Counted from the stretch's first letter, positions 35,049 to 45,190 are shown. The stretch is 64,000 bases of DNA from Halomonas sp. ALS9 (GCF_001651035.1 NZ_LXRG01000054.1:479103-543102), one strand, 5' to 3'. Numbers and translations are program-made. Notes: generated from the sequence alone by a model not told the origin.

Positions 35049-35756
35049 TTAGGGACGGTGGCGGCGCCGTGCTAAATCGAGCATCAGTTCCCGCGAACGT
35101 AAAACGGTTGTGCCCAGATGGGGCGCCAACGCCGCGCGCATTACCGCTTTAAGTGCATTGGCAAGCCCTTCATGCTGCCAGTCACCCTGTTCAATATAGC
35201 GTAGCGTTCTGCCATCGAGCCCTCGCTCAGCAGGCATAAATGCCCGGCTGGCGGTATCAAAACGGTAGCGGAGTTGGGGATCCAAAACGCTACCCTCTGG
35301 CGTCGTAAACTGCGGCGTGGCCTCCAGCGCTTCTAGCAGCGCCCATTCATAGCGGCGTAACGCCAGCGCTCGCTCGGCGGGCGCTGGCAACGCTTCGAGT
35401 AGCGCGGTATAAAACGCAAATACGTCGGGCGCAGGCAATTCTAACGGCAGCAGCCGGGTAGCGATTTCATTGGCATAAAGCCCGCATAGCAGCCCCTCTC
35501 CAGCCAATAGCGCCGTCTGGCCGCGAGACTCCATTAACGTCAACCGCTTCAAATCACGACTGCCCTGCCAAGTCACAAACAGCGGTGTAAACGGCTGCAG
35601 GCGTTGGCGTGATTTTGAGCCAGGCCTTTGCCCACCATGGGCAACGGCACGCACTCTGCCGTGATCAAGCGTTAATAGATCCACCAGCGCACTGGTTTCA
35701 CGGTAGGGCCGACGGTGGAGCAAAAAAGCCGGCTCTGGCGACATCGTTACCTTCAA
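35049..35756 (-). CDS. recO: DNA repair protein RecO
   Basis: A 235-residue recombination mediator that helps load RecA at gaps (RecFOR pathway). It has the N-terminal OB fold ([38 protein letters not shown]) and the helical C-terminal part ([20 protein letters not shown]). The zinc-finger cysteines of some members are absent, as in E. coli. It overlaps era by four bases (ATGA), consistent with the rnc-era-recO operon. Confidence 0.93.
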   Translation of the reverse strand: MKVTMSPEPAFLLHRRPYRETSALVDLLTLDHGRVRAVAHGGQRPGSKSRQRLQPFTPLFVTWQGSRDLKRLTLMESRGQTALLAGEGLLCGLYANEIATRLLPLELPAPDVFAFYTALLEALPAPAERALALRRYEWALLEALEATPQFTTPEGSVLDPQLRYRFDTASRAFMPAERGLDGRTLRYIEQGDWQHEGLANALKAVMRAALAPHLGTTVLRSRELMLDLARRRHRP

Positions 35757-36652
35757 TCGAGGTCGTAACCCAAGCTTTTCAAGGCGCGCTCGTCATCCGA
35801 CCAGCCGCGCTTCACTTTCACCCATAAATTGAGCATTACTTTAGTGCCCAAGGCGCGCTCCATATCCAAGCGCGCTTCGCGGCCGATGCTCTTGAGGCGA
35901 TCGCCGTTTTCGCCGATCAAAATGACTTTCTGGCCTTGACGCTCAACGAGAATAAGTGCGCTGATATGCGTTACTCGCTCAGTCTCGCGGAACTCTTCAA
36001 TTTCGACGGTCATCTGGTAAGGCAGCTCATCGCCCAACTGGCGCATGACCTTTTCACGTACCAGTTCAGCGGCCATAAAGCGCAGGCTTTTATCGGTAAT
36101 TTGGTCTTCAGGGAAGAAGTGGACGCTTTCAGGCAGGTGTTTGGCCACCTCCTCTTCCAACGTGTCGACCTGGGTGCCGTGTTTCGCTGAAATCGGCACA
36201 ATGGCGGCGAAATCACGGCGCGCACCGACATCTGCGAGCCATGGCAGTAAATCGCCTTTTTCGCCCAGGCGGTCGACTTTATTGACCGCCAGAATCACCG
36301 GCGCTTTTACATGTTCCAGGCGCTTTAACACCGCCTGGTCTTCTTCCGTCCAGCGGGTGCGGTCGATAATAAACACCACGCAATCGACATCGCGCAGCGC
36401 CTGGGTAGCTGCTTGGTTCATAAAGCGATTGATGGCTTTATTACGATCTTTGGACATGATGTGCATGCCCGGCGTATCCACGTAGATAAACTGGGTCTCA
36501 TCGACCGTTTTAATCCCCATTACCTGGTGCCGCGTGGTTTGCGGGCGCCGTGAGGTAATCGATATTTTCTGCCCTAGAATACGGTTCATGAGGGTCGATT
36601 TGCCCACGTTGGGTCGGCCGACAATGGCAACGAATCCGCAGGTTTGGCTCAT
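35753..36652 (-). CDS. era: GTPase Era
   Basis: A 299-residue GTPase for 30S maturation. The G motifs are GRPNVGKST (G1), a switch with TTRHQVMG (G2), YVDTPGMH (G3), AVNKVDRL (G4) and ISAKHG (G5). The C-terminal KH domain contains [21 protein letters not shown], which binds the 3' end of 16S rRNA. It overlaps rnc upstream and recO downstream by four bases each, so the three are tightly coupled. Confidence 0.96.
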   Translation of the reverse strand: MSQTCGFVAIVGRPNVGKSTLMNRILGQKISITSRRPQTTRHQVMGIKTVDETQFIYVDTPGMHIMSKDRNKAINRFMNQAATQALRDVDCVVFIIDRTRWTEEDQAVLKRLEHVKAPVILAVNKVDRLGEKGDLLPWLADVGARRDFAAIVPISAKHGTQVDTLEEEVAKHLPESVHFFPEDQITDKSLRFMAAELVREKVMRQLGDELPYQMTVEIEEFRETERVTHISALILVERQGQKVILIGENGDRLKSIGREARLDMERALGTKVMLNLWVKVKRGWSDDERALKSLGYDLD

Positions 36653-37341
36653 GATTTATCTCCAGGGCTTTTTTCGAGGTACGACAGCGCTTCTTCTGCC
36701 GCTTGCTGTTCAGCATGGCGGCGACTAGGGCCTTTACCAGTGGTATGCTCAGCCAACAAGTCAATGTAGCACTCCACGGTAAAGGTCTGGGCATGCGCCT
36801 CACCCTTTACGCAGACAACTTCATACCGCGGCAACGCGGCTTGACGCGACTGCAGGAACTCCTGCAGCCGTGTTTTGGGATCTTTTTGAGTATCTTGCAA
36901 AGAAATATTACCCAGTCTTTCGGAGTACCAATCCAACACACGGTCGCGTACCACATCCATCCCGGCGTCCAGATAGATGCCACCAATAATGGCTTCTACC
37001 GCATCCGCCAGGATCGATTCACGGCGATGCCCGCCGCTTTTCATCTCACCTGATCCTAACCGCAAGCATTCGCCAAACTCCATTTCCCGGGCCAGTTCCG
37101 CCAGCGTTTGCCCCTTCACCAGTCGCGCGCGCAGGCGTGAAAGCTGCCCTTCTCGAGCTTGGGGAAAGCGCTGAAAAAGCGCCTCGGCGATCACAAAGTT
37201 GACGATGGAGTCACCCAAAAACTCCAGGCGCTCATTGTTACGACCACCGAAGCTACGGTGGGTCAAGGCCAATTCCAGTAGCGTATCGTCGCCAAAAGTA
37301 TGGCCGATTCGTCGGCAAAAAGCGTTCAAGGAATTACTCAC
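36649..37341 (-). CDS. rnc: ribonuclease III
   Basis: A 230-residue double-strand-specific endoribonuclease used in rRNA and mRNA processing. The catalytic signature [20 protein letters not shown] is near residue 37, the second acidic patch is in [16 protein letters not shown], and a C-terminal dsRNA-binding domain carries [19 protein letters not shown]. Length is normal (E. coli 226). It lies between lepB and era. In many bacteria RNase III controls its own operon from an upstream hairpin; I do not see a clear one in the 67-bp gap. Confidence 0.96.
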   Translation of the reverse strand: MSNSLNAFCRRIGHTFGDDTLLELALTHRSFGGRNNERLEFLGDSIVNFVIAEALFQRFPQAREGQLSRLRARLVKGQTLAELAREMEFGECLRLGSGEMKSGGHRRESILADAVEAIIGGIYLDAGMDVVRDRVLDWYSERLGNISLQDTQKDPKTRLQEFLQSRQAALPRYEVVCVKGEAHAQTFTVECYIDLLAEHTTGKGPSRRHAEQQAAEEALSYLEKSPGDKS

Positions 37342-37408
37342 AGCTCTCCTACGTCATTGACGTTAACTAAAGTGACATAACTAATTAAATTTAGCCTAGG
37401 CAGCATTT

Positions 37409-38212
37409 TCATTCAATCCGCCGCACGCTGGTAAAGCTTGGCAACCCGCCGTCCCAATGCATCCATACCGCAAACGCACGACCGACAATATTTTCTTCTG
37501 GCACGAAGCCCCAATAACGGCTGTCGTTGGAGTGGTCACGGTTGTCGCCCATCATGAAATACTCGCCTTCTGGAATCGTTTCTTCACGCATTTGCGGGCC
37601 AGGATCACGCGGGTTGTTATAAATGAAGTGCTCGGCGTCACCGAGGCGCTCTTCTAACAGCAGCTGTTGAGGCGATTTATCCGGCCCCTCTTCAATCAGC
37701 TGCTTAGCGATCGGCTCTCCATTAATATAAAGCTGTTTACCTTCGTAGCGGACAGTATCACCCGGCAAGCCAACCACGCGCTTAATGAAATTGACCGAAG
37801 GTTCTTCGGGAAAACGAAAGACCATCACGTCGCCGCGCTCAGGGTCACCTACTTCGATAAAGCGGGTATTCACTACCGGCAGGCGTAGTCCATAGGCAAA
37901 CTTGTTGACCAGAATAAAGTCACCCACTTCAAGCGTCGGCCGCATTGAACCCGAAGGAATTTGAAAGGGTTCAATGATGAAACTACGCACTATCAGCACC
38001 ACGAGTAGCACTGGAAAAAACGAGCGCGCGTAGTCGACCGGCCAAGGCTCTTTCAGCAGTTTTTCGCTGGTAACGGGATCCAACCCTTCCTGGGTTTTAG
38101 CCTCTGCTGCGGCGAAGCGTTGGCGGCGCTTAGGCTTTAATAGCCATACATCCAATAGGTAAATAGCGCCCGAAAGCGCAACGGCAAGTACCAGCAGTAA
38201 TGAAAAATCCAT
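37409..38212 (-). CDS. lepB: signal peptidase I
   Basis: A 267-residue membrane protease removing signal peptides. It has two N-terminal transmembrane segments (residues 4-24 and about 65-85), the catalytic serine in IPSGSMRPTLEVGDFILVNK, the general-base lysine in NFIKRVVGLPGD, and box E near GDNRDHSNDSRYWGFVP. It follows lepA by 15 bp on the same strand, the usual lepA-lepB pair. Confidence 0.96.
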   Translation of the reverse strand: MDFSLLLVLAVALSGAIYLLDVWLLKPKRRQRFAAAEAKTQEGLDPVTSEKLLKEPWPVDYARSFFPVLLVVLIVRSFIIEPFQIPSGSMRPTLEVGDFILVNKFAYGLRLPVVNTRFIEVGDPERGDVMVFRFPEEPSVNFIKRVVGLPGDTVRYEGKQLYINGEPIAKQLIEEGPDKSPQQLLLEERLGDAEHFIYNNPRDPGPQMREETIPEGEYFMMGDNRDHSNDSRYWGFVPEENIVGRAFAVWMHWDGGLPSFTSVRRIE

Positions 38213-38227
38213 GAGTGACGTTCTTTC

Positions 38228-40045
38228 CTAGTCGTTAACCTTGAGCACAGCAAGGAAGGCATCCTGGGGAATTTCCACGCGCCCCACTTGTTTCATGCGT
38301 TTCTTACCCGCTTTCTGTTTCTCGAGCAGTTTCTTCTTACGGCTGACATCGCCGCCATAACACTTGGCCGTCACGTTTTTACGCAGCGCCTTCACAGTGG
38401 AACGTGCTACCACTTGGCCACCAATAGCCGCCTGAATCGCCACGTCAAACATCTGGCGTGGAATCAGCTCTTTCATTTTTTCAACTAATAAGCGACCACG
38501 ATTATGAGCGTGATCGCGGTGAATAATCACCGCTAGCGCGTCCACCTTGTCGCCATTTATCAATACGTCGAGACGGACTAATTTCGCCTCTTCAAAGCGT
38601 TCGAAGTTATATTCAAGCGACGCGTAGCCTTTAGAGATCGATTTCAAGCGGTCAAAGAAGTCCATGACCACTTCTGACATGGGGAGCTCATAAGCCAGTT
38701 GAATTTGATTACCCAAGAACTGCATGTCTCGCTGTGTGCCGCGGCGCTGTTCACATTCGGCAATGACATTACCCACGTATTCTTGGGGAACCAATATGCT
38801 GGCGCGGACAATCGGCTCACGCATTTCATCTACGTCAGCCATATCAGGCAGCTTGGAAGGGTTGGAGACATAGTGAACGTCGCCATTCTTCATCGCTAGT
38901 TCGTAGACAACCGTTGGAGCGGTAGTGAGTAGGTCAATATCATACTCACGCTCTAGGCGCTCTTGAATTATCTCCATGTGCAGCGTGCCTAGAAAACCTA
39001 CACGGAATCCAAATCCAAGTGCGTCGGAGTTCTCTGGCACATATTCAAGAGAGGCATCGTTAAGCGCGAGCTTTTCAAGCGCATCACGGAAGTCCTCGTA
39101 ATCATCCGCACTGACTGGGAACATACCGGCGTAAACCTGCGGCTTCACTTTTTGGAAACCGGGCAAACGCGGTACATCGGGCGTTTTAGTGTGAGTGATC
39201 GTATCGCCCACCGGCGCACCGTGAATCTCTTTGATACCGGCAACAATAAAACCGACTTCGCCCGCCCGCAGAATATCTGTCTGTTTACGTTGGGGGGTAA
39301 AAATACCTACTTCTGTAGCGCCCCAATCGCGGCCGGTTGATTTAATACGGATTTTATCGCCTTTACGTAGCGTGCCGTCGAACAGGCGCACTAACGAGAC
39401 AACGCCAAGGTAGTTATCAAACCAGGAATCAATAATCAACGCTTGCAGTGGCGCATCAGGATCGCCTTTGGGCGGCGGAATATCCCGCACCAAGCGCTCA
39501 AGCAGGGCATCAATACCAATGCCACTTTTAGCCGAAACTTGGCAGGCATCCGTGGCATCGAGGCCAATAATCTCTTCGATCTCCTGAGCAACCTTGTCGC
39601 AGTCCGCTTGAGGTAAATCGATTTTATTTAGTACGGGCAGTACTTCCAGGCCTTGTTCGATAGCGGTATAGCAGTTGGCCACCGACTGAGCCTCAACACC
39701 TTGTGCAGCATCGACAACCAGCAACGCCCCTTCACAGGCGTAGAGTGAACGCGACACCTCATAAGAAAAGTCAACATGCCCAGGCGTATCGATAAAGTTC
39801 AGCTGATAAACTTGACCATCGGCAGCAGTGTAATCCAGCGTGACCGACTGCGCTTTGATGGTGATACCACGTTCACGCTCGATGTCCATAGAATCGAGCA
39901 CTTGCTCTTTAAGCTCACGCTCGGTTAATCCTTCGCAGGTCTGGATCAGGCGATCAGAGAGCGTCGATTTACCATGGTCGATGTGGGCGATTATTGAAAA
40001 GTTGCGTATGTGCTTAAGCTTTCCGTTGGGAACGTCTTGGGACAT
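38228..40045 (-). CDS. lepA: elongation factor 4 (LepA)
   Basis: A 605-residue ribosomal GTPase that acts in translation initiation and back-translocation. It has [18 protein letters not shown] (G1), [12 protein letters not shown] (G2), [12 protein letters not shown] (G3) and [12 protein letters not shown] (G4). The LepA-specific C-terminal domain ends in [20 protein letters not shown]. Length is standard. The 195-bp gap upstream (40046-40240) holds a long hairpin and probably the lepA promoter. Confidence 0.97.
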   Translation of the reverse strand: MSQDVPNGKLKHIRNFSIIAHIDHGKSTLSDRLIQTCEGLTERELKEQVLDSMDIERERGITIKAQSVTLDYTAADGQVYQLNFIDTPGHVDFSYEVSRSLYACEGALLVVDAAQGVEAQSVANCYTAIEQGLEVLPVLNKIDLPQADCDKVAQEIEEIIGLDATDACQVSAKSGIGIDALLERLVRDIPPPKGDPDAPLQALIIDSWFDNYLGVVSLVRLFDGTLRKGDKIRIKSTGRDWGATEVGIFTPQRKQTDILRAGEVGFIVAGIKEIHGAPVGDTITHTKTPDVPRLPGFQKVKPQVYAGMFPVSADDYEDFRDALEKLALNDASLEYVPENSDALGFGFRVGFLGTLHMEIIQERLEREYDIDLLTTAPTVVYELAMKNGDVHYVSNPSKLPDMADVDEMREPIVRASILVPQEYVGNVIAECEQRRGTQRDMQFLGNQIQLAYELPMSEVVMDFFDRLKSISKGYASLEYNFERFEEAKLVRLDVLINGDKVDALAVIIHRDHAHNRGRLLVEKMKELIPRQMFDVAIQAAIGGQVVARSTVKALRKNVTAKCYGGDVSRKKKLLEKQKAGKKRMKQVGRVEIPQDAFLAVLKVND

Positions 40046-40198
40046 CGAGTCTGTTCTGCCTTAGTGGTACGCAAGCGGCCGCATCAGCAGACCGCTTCGA
40101 GAGTTCAAAGCTCGAAAACAGCTGCCGTTTAAAACTAAGGGCCATTTCCGACAAAAAGATATCCGCTATTGTAGCGATATGCGCAGGCTAGGAACAGC

Positions 40199-40221
40199 GG
40201 TCCGGCGAGAACCGCCGGACC
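40199..40221. other. strong GC hairpin after the mucD-like gene
   Basis: GGTCCGGCG and CGCCGGACC are perfectly complementary 9-bp arms with a 5-base loop, starting 20 bp downstream of the serine protease stop on the minus strand. No T-run follows in that direction, so it is either a weak terminator or an mRNA-stabilising stem-loop between the rpoE-mucD operon and lepA. Confidence 0.5.
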
Positions 40222-40240
40222 AGGGGTTAAAATAGGCGGG

Positions 40241-41656
40241 TTATTCCAGACGTAGCGCTACAAATAGTGAACGTCCATCGCGGAACAAGCGCACAGGAAT
40301 AGCGCGGTCGTTCGGCAACGCCTCAACGATCTCTACCAGCTCATCGGAAGAAGACACGCTGCGGTGATCAATGCTCACCAAAACATCACCAGGGTTAATG
40401 CCTGCATCAGCGGCCACGCTATCCGCCTCTACCTGACGAACAATCACACCGCCAGGAATATTTAGCTGTTCGCGCATGGCATCATCAATTTCAGCAACCA
40501 TCACGCCAAGGCGGGCTTGATTATTACTGCTGGCTTGACCCGGCTGTTGCTCAGCATCTGGCCAACTACCTAACTCGACTGACTCGGTCAGCTCTTCGCC
40601 ATCACGCATTAGGGTGAGCTCTACCTCGGTGCCTGGCGAACCTTTGCCAATCAGACGCGGCAGTGAGCTTGAGCGGTCAACCTCTTCGCCATTGACCTCA
40701 AGAATGACATCGCCAGCCTGAAGACCGCCCAGGGCTGCGGGGCCTTCTGGATCAAGGTCAGCAATCAGAGCACCAATCGCATTGTCCATACCGAAAGACT
40801 CGGCCAGATCCTCAGACACGGGCTGAATCATGACGCCTAACCAACCACGATCCACCCGGCCGCCTTCACGCAACTGCTCAGCCACATCCATGGCAACGTT
40901 GATGGGGATAGCAAACGACACGCCCATAAAGCCGCCGCTACGGGTAAAGATTTGCGAGTTAATACCCACCACTTCCCCATCTAAGTTAAATAGCGGGCCG
41001 CCTGAGTTACCGGGGTTAATCGCCACGTCGGTTTGAATAAACGGTACGTACGCATCCCGTGGCAAGGTACGATTAATGGCACTAACGATACCCGCAGTAA
41101 CCGAGTGATCAAACCCGAAGGGTGAACCGATGGCAGCTACCCACTCGCCGACTTTGAGCTCGTCAGAGTCACCTAGATTGAGTGTAGGCAAGTCATTTGC
41201 GTCAATTTTCAGCAATGCCACATCGGTTTGTGGATCGCTGCCAACCAATTCTGCACTCAATTCGCGACGATCATTGAGCCGCACAAGAATTTCATCAGCG
41301 TCCTGAACCACATGAGCATTAGTCATCACATAGCCGTCCTCACTGATAACAAACCCCGAGCCTAATGACTGGCGCTCTTCAGTGCGCCCTTGCCCACTGC
41401 CAGGTGGTACTGGGAAGCTGTCACCAAAGCTCTCACCAAAAAAATGGCGGAAGATTTCCGGAATTTCCTGCCCACCGAAACTAGGAGCGCTGCTGCGCTG
41501 AACCGTTCGACTGGTCGAGATATTCACCACCCCAGGGGCGGCGTCTTCAACTAACTGGGTAAAATCAGGTAAGCCTTGTGCGCTGGCGGCTTGGCCAAAC
41601 GTTAGCAATGCCACCACGCAGACCCATAGCGTGGAAGGGAGAATCAAGCGCTTCAT
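40241..41656 (-). CDS. mucD: periplasmic serine endoprotease DegP/MucD
   Basis: A 471-residue HtrA-family protease and chaperone. It has a signal peptide (basic start, WVCVVALLTFGQAASA), the catalytic triad in YVMTNAHVVQDA, DPQTDVALLKI and INPGNSGGPLFNL, and two PDZ domains (about 270-360 and 380-465; GLQAGDVILEVNGEEV, GINPGDVLVSIDHRSV). The start at 41656 has AGGAG upstream; a longer in-frame start at 41689 would give a poor N-terminus. It is the last gene of the rpoE-rseA-rseB-rseC-mucD group and degrades misfolded envelope proteins under sigma-E control. Confidence 0.94.
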   Translation of the reverse strand: MKRLILPSTLWVCVVALLTFGQAASAQGLPDFTQLVEDAAPGVVNISTSRTVQRSSAPSFGGQEIPEIFRHFFGESFGDSFPVPPGSGQGRTEERQSLGSGFVISEDGYVMTNAHVVQDADEILVRLNDRRELSAELVGSDPQTDVALLKIDANDLPTLNLGDSDELKVGEWVAAIGSPFGFDHSVTAGIVSAINRTLPRDAYVPFIQTDVAINPGNSGGPLFNLDGEVVGINSQIFTRSGGFMGVSFAIPINVAMDVAEQLREGGRVDRGWLGVMIQPVSEDLAESFGMDNAIGALIADLDPEGPAALGGLQAGDVILEVNGEEVDRSSSLPRLIGKGSPGTEVELTLMRDGEELTESVELGSWPDAEQQPGQASSNNQARLGVMVAEIDDAMREQLNIPGGVIVRQVEADSVAADAGINPGDVLVSIDHRSVSSSDELVEIVEALPNDRAIPVRLFRDGRSLFVALRLE

Positions 41657-41738
41657 GCAAGAGCTCCTACTTAATGTGATAGTAATCAAAGGCAGATCAA
41701 CAGCTCACAGCGAGACGCCGGAGAACTAGACTGACGAA

Positions 41739-42218
41739 CTAATTGACCAAGCGTGGGCGGAAGCGTTCCCCTCGCCCACGCATTAGGCATTTAATACTTA
41801 ACGCACCGCCCACCAGGGCAATAAAAAAGACCAGCGGCGCCAGCCAGCTCGCGGTACTGACGAACGAAATCAGGCCGGACAGCAATAGCGCTAACATCAG
41901 CGGCAGCCCATAAACGCAAACAGCCAGCAGCGTGACAGAGGCACGTGGCAGGCTAATAGTGACGCGACTGCCTAGCGGATAGTCATGCTCAGCGCTGTAC
42001 ACTTTGGGAGGAAGCGCTACTGCAATGCGCTGGCTACGCTGGGGAGCCAGCAACCCAACACCGCACCCTCGCCCTTGAGCACACTGCTCGCAGCCCTGTT
42101 GGGCGGAAATCTCTACGACAAGCCCTTTCGGCGCACAATCGATAGGGAAATAGTCAACAATCGTGCCCGTACGAAGCAGTGGGGTACTCGACCGAGAAGC
42201 ACAGGGTGCGGAAGTCAT
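41739..42218 (-). CDS. rseC: SoxR-reducing / sigma-E regulator RseC family protein
   Basis: A 159-residue inner-membrane protein. An N-terminal cytosolic domain has the family cysteine cluster GCEQCAQGRGCGVGLL, followed by two transmembrane helices (about 85-105 and 115-137) and a basic tail. RseC/MucC modulates sigma-E activity, and the RsxC-linked form helps reduce SoxR; here the rpoE-rse context points to the former. It lies 34 bp after rseB and 82 bp before mucD. Confidence 0.88.
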   Translation of the reverse strand: MTSAPCASRSSTPLLRTGTIVDYFPIDCAPKGLVVEISAQQGCEQCAQGRGCGVGLLAPQRSQRIAVALPPKVYSAEHDYPLGSRVTISLPRASVTLLAVCVYGLPLMLALLLSGLISFVSTASWLAPLVFFIALVGGALSIKCLMRGRGERFRPRLVN

Positions 42219-42252
42219 TAGCTATCTTCTCACCATAAGTAAACAACTAACG

Positions 42253-43311
42253 CTACTGTTCAGCGGCATCATCACTCTCATGAGTTTCATCTTCAAGTAG
42301 GTCGAAGGTAATTGAGCGTACAATGCGCTGCAACGTTGCTACCGGCAACTCACCAATGGCCACTAGTTGCCAGCGTCCTTCAGCAGTAAGGGTGTGCTCA
42401 ATCGCGACGGCCGACACGCCCAACTGCTGCACGCCTTCTTGCAAGGTAGTCGTATCTTCAGACGCGAGAGGTTCGACAAAGATACTCACGGTGGCTAAGC
42501 CGTCGCTATAGACTCGCTGATGACCATTATCACCAGCCAAGGACACCGGTTGCGCAACAAACCCATCGGGCAACCAAGTGGCCTGCCAGGGAGTATTGGG
42601 AATAGCGTTAGGGGTGCTCGTTCGAACACTGCCGGTATACTTTTGGGGCGACTGAAGCTGAGTAATTTGGAAGGTTTCAATGATCCTGCCTTGCTGATCA
42701 CTGAGCACATGCTTAAGCAGCAGGCCGGTCTCCTGGTCTAACCACCACTCATGAGAGAAACGCCATCGATCGACGGGCTTGAAAATCAGTTTAACGGCGG
42801 CGCGACCAGCTACTCGAGCGTTATCCTCTAGCTCAATGGCGTAATATTTTTCAAGATGAGCCGCCCACCTTTCGGGCGAAGGTAATTCACCGTTGCTGTG
42901 CTCTTCGGTCCAAGCCAACCTACCTACCGGCGAGCGGCGCTCGATGCTGACAGAGGGACCGTCTAAATACTGAACTACCTGCTGACGAATGCCGTCTTGA
43001 ATGCGGTGGGAAAGCGCCAGCGTGCGTACATCGACGGAATCAATAGCCACCGCTCTGGCCTGAAACGCATAACAGTGGCTAGCCCACAAACCGAGTTCTA
43101 GCCACTGTTTTGGACTACTGGGCTGCGTTTCAGATTCAAACGCACATTCGTAGCCCGCATGACTGCCAGAAGACGTATTGATTGCTGAGGAGCTATTGGC
43201 TGTTGACGAACTATTGGCGTCTTCCGCATGCGTTTGAAAAGGGAGCGTACCAATAACTACCGCCAGCACCCATGCGCGCTTAGCTCGCTGGGGAACCATC
43301 ATGCTGCGCAC
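42253..43311 (-). CDS. rseB: sigma-E regulatory protein RseB/MucB
   Basis: A 352-residue periplasmic protein that binds RseA and senses lipoproteins or LPS, protecting RseA from DegS. It has a signal peptide (AWVLAVVIGTLPFQTHAED). The mature start is an unusual Asn/Ser repeat (NSSSTANSSS, INTSSGS) before the MucB_RseB N-terminal domain (IQDGIRQQVVQYLDGPSVSI, ERRSPVGR). The lipoprotein-like fold is followed by a C-terminal domain. It is 44 bp after rseA. The Asn/Ser segment comes from 15- to 18-bp repeats and is probably a disordered linker. Confidence 0.9.
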   Translation of the reverse strand: MRSMMVPQRAKRAWVLAVVIGTLPFQTHAEDANSSSTANSSSAINTSSGSHAGYECAFESETQPSSPKQWLELGLWASHCYAFQARAVAIDSVDVRTLALSHRIQDGIRQQVVQYLDGPSVSIERRSPVGRLAWTEEHSNGELPSPERWAAHLEKYYAIELEDNARVAGRAAVKLIFKPVDRWRFSHEWWLDQETGLLLKHVLSDQQGRIIETFQITQLQSPQKYTGSVRTSTPNAIPNTPWQATWLPDGFVAQPVSLAGDNGHQRVYSDGLATVSIFVEPLASEDTTTLQEGVQQLGVSAVAIEHTLTAEGRWQLVAIGELPVATLQRIVRSITFDLLEDETHESDDAAEQ

Positions 43312-43355
43312 TCCCTACTCACCTAATATGTATCGTCAAAATAGAGTGGCATTAT

Positions 43356-44084
43356 TTAGCGCTGACCTAAAGGCTCAGTGACTGCGGAGGAGCGCATTAG
43401 CGGCATCCAGCTATCGCCACTGCCGTAGGCGGCACTTTGGGTATGCTGCTCTAAGTAAGACTGTAATAAGCCAATCTGTTCGATATCAATATTAGTACCT
43501 TGGGAAGCAGTCACTCCTTGAGGCGTCTGCGCCGAGAAACCAGTTTCACTAATATTCATTAGGCCACTTTGACCCGACTGGCCACTAAGCCGAAACGGCG
43601 TTGGCTCAAACATGGGCATGTCAGCACGCGTAGCGACTGCCGACTGAGAGGCTAGGCTAACGGGCTGCACTAGAGTAGCCCCGTTGGAAACGGACGCAGT
43701 CGTCGCAATGTCACTACTGCCCTGGCCAACGGATGAGTTATTGCCAAAGAACTGAACGCCAGTGATCACCATCAATGACACCGCAGCAGCAACCCCGGCG
43801 CCGCGGGCAAACGATATGCCTCCCGCGCGGTGGGCCACAGGTTCCGCATCTTGCATCATTGGTGCAGGCTCGTCACGCAAGCGAGCCATAATACCCGCAG
43901 AAAGATCAACGCTGACATCTACGCCCTGCTCGCGCTGCATCATACTGCGGGCAAGGTGATAACGGCGCCAAGTATCAGCGGCATCGTCATCATTAGGCAG
44001 TGCCTTCAACACTCGGCGAAGCTCAAGCTCATCACTCTCGCCATCCATTAACACCGAAAGTGATTCCCGTGTGTTTTGACTCAT
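43356..44084 (-). CDS. rseA: anti-sigma-E factor RseA/MucA
   Basis: A 242-residue single-pass membrane anti-sigma factor. Its N-terminal domain has SLSVLMDGESDELELRRVL and WRRYHLARSMMQRE, which clamp sigma-E. One transmembrane helix follows (GVAAAVSLMVITGVQFFG, about residues 97-114), then a periplasmic domain that binds RseB. Site-2 cleavage after envelope stress frees sigma-E. Unlike the tight algU-mucA pair of pseudomonads, there is a 305-bp gap to rpoE, which may hold its own promoter. Confidence 0.92.
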   Translation of the reverse strand: MSQNTRESLSVLMDGESDELELRRVLKALPNDDDAADTWRRYHLARSMMQREQGVDVSVDLSAGIMARLRDEPAPMMQDAEPVAHRAGGISFARGAGVAAAVSLMVITGVQFFGNNSSVGQGSSDIATTASVSNGATLVQPVSLASQSAVATRADMPMFEPTPFRLSGQSGQSGLMNISETGFSAQTPQGVTASQGTNIDIEQIGLLQSYLEQHTQSAAYGSGDSWMPLMRSSAVTEPLGQR

Positions 44085-44245
44085 ACTTCACACCCTCACA
44101 CTGTTTAAAAGAAGTACTGGGGTAATGGGCCTTCATTCTGCGCACCACCACTCCGACGACTTCCAAGGCCAAGACTCAGTTACACGCTAATAAATTACCA
44201 ACATTGATTAGCCTGCAACGCTAAGCGCATGACGCTTTGTACATT

Positions 44246-44260
44246 GATACATCATGTATC
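44246..44260. promoter_or_regulatory. small palindrome in the rpoE-rseA gap
   Basis: GATACATCATGTATC has two perfect 6-bp arms around a 3-base centre, 162 bp upstream of rseA. It could be an operator. There is no other evidence for a regulator. Apart from this and the candidate promoter next to it, the 44085-44389 gap shows no gene. Confidence 0.35.
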
Positions 44261-44295
44261 GACATATCAAACGTACTCATCAAGATAGTCAGGCT

Positions 44296-44323
44296 TTATG
44301 ACGCCTTACATGCCAGACAGTTC
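44296..44323 (-). promoter_or_regulatory. candidate sigma-E (AlgU-type) promoter for rseA
   Basis: On the minus strand GAACTG (44323-44318) is followed after 16 bases by TCATAA (44301-44296). This resembles the sigma-E pattern GAACTT-N16-TC(T/A)xA. It would start transcription about 200 bp upstream of rseA and give the anti-sigma factor feedback expression separate from rpoE. The match is suggestive only. Confidence 0.35.
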
Positions 44324-44389
44324 ACAAAAAAGAAAAAACCTTTATTTCGGCATCCTTTGGCGGCCGTACTACCTACCCTCTACTGACCA

Positions 44390-44989
44390 CTACTCATCGC
44401 GACTGTTCCGCGCCGTCGATATTAATGGACGTATATGTTCATCAACTGCTTCACGAGCGCGAAAAATCCGCGAACGTACGGTGCCCACTGGGCACTGCAT
44501 TACCTGCGCTATATCTTCGTAAGCAAGACCATCCAGCTCTCGCAACGTAATCGCCGTACGCAGATCATCCGGCAGGTTTTCGATCGCCTGATAAACCGCG
44601 GCTTCGAGCTGGTCTCTGGCAATCGCCGCTTCCGGTGACTCTGAGTCTGCCAACCGTCCGCTTTGGTCGATAATTTCAGCATCGACGATGTCCAAATCAC
44701 TGCCCGGCGGACGTCTTCCCCGCGAAACCAGATAGTTCTTTGCTGTATTAATTGCGATGCGGTACATCCAGGTATAGAACGCACTTTCTGAGCGAAATTT
44801 GCCTAAGGCGCGGTACGCCTTAATAAATGCCTCCTGGGCTACATCCTGAACTTCAGAGTGATCATGAACGTAACGGCCAATCAGGCCGATAATTTTATGC
44901 TGGTACTTTTTTACCAGCAGATCGAAAGCGCGCGTATCACCTTTTTGGGCACGTTCAACAAGCTGTTGGTCTGTTTCCCGAGTGCCCAT
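44390..44989 (-). CDS. rpoE: RNA polymerase sigma factor RpoE (AlgU)
   Basis: A 199-residue ECF sigma factor. Region 2 reads VKKYQHKIIGLIGRYVHD and DVAQEAFIKAYRALGKFR, with FYTWMYRIAINTAKNYLV. Region 4 reads LPDDLRTAITLRELDGLAYE and IAQVMQCPVGTVRSRIFRAR. It is nearly colinear with E. coli RpoE and Pseudomonas AlgU and should direct the envelope-stress regulon; it is held by RseA. GGAGG lies 9 bp before the ATG. The upstream 393 bp to aroG contain an 18-bp repeat. Confidence 0.96.
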   Translation of the reverse strand: MGTRETDQQLVERAQKGDTRAFDLLVKKYQHKIIGLIGRYVHDHSEVQDVAQEAFIKAYRALGKFRSESAFYTWMYRIAINTAKNYLVSRGRRPPGSDLDIVDAEIIDQSGRLADSESPEAAIARDQLEAAVYQAIENLPDDLRTAITLRELDGLAYEDIAQVMQCPVGTVRSRIFRAREAVDEHIRPLISTARNSRDE

Positions 44990-45142
44990 TCACACGCTCC
45001 TCCAGCTCGTACGGCGTGCGCCGAGCCCCATTCCTATTAGCCCTGACAAGCGGGCGTTCACAGCAAGCAGCATAGCGTCCCTTGGGCATTGATTAATAAT
45101 AGAGTTAATAAAAGAGCGAGTTCATCGCCCGAGTATGTTGCT

Positions 45143-45190
45143 GTATTTTATTACGAAACAGTATTTTATTACGCCACAGAATTTTAACGA
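45143..45190. repeat. 18-bp direct repeat upstream of the DAHP synthase gene
   Basis: GTATTTTATTACGAAACA and GTATTTTATTACGCCACA are adjacent 18-bp units, followed by a truncated third (GAATTTTAACGA). They lie in the 393-bp divergent spacer between rpoE and aroG, an AT-rich stretch that may contain the promoters of both. Nothing else in that spacer could be identified with confidence. Confidence 0.8.

Noticed and set aside
45001..45130. Sigma-E promoter directly before rpoE (GAACTC ... TCTATT)
   Set aside because: The spacing between the hexamers is only 14 bp, shorter than the 16-17 expected, so it was not annotated.
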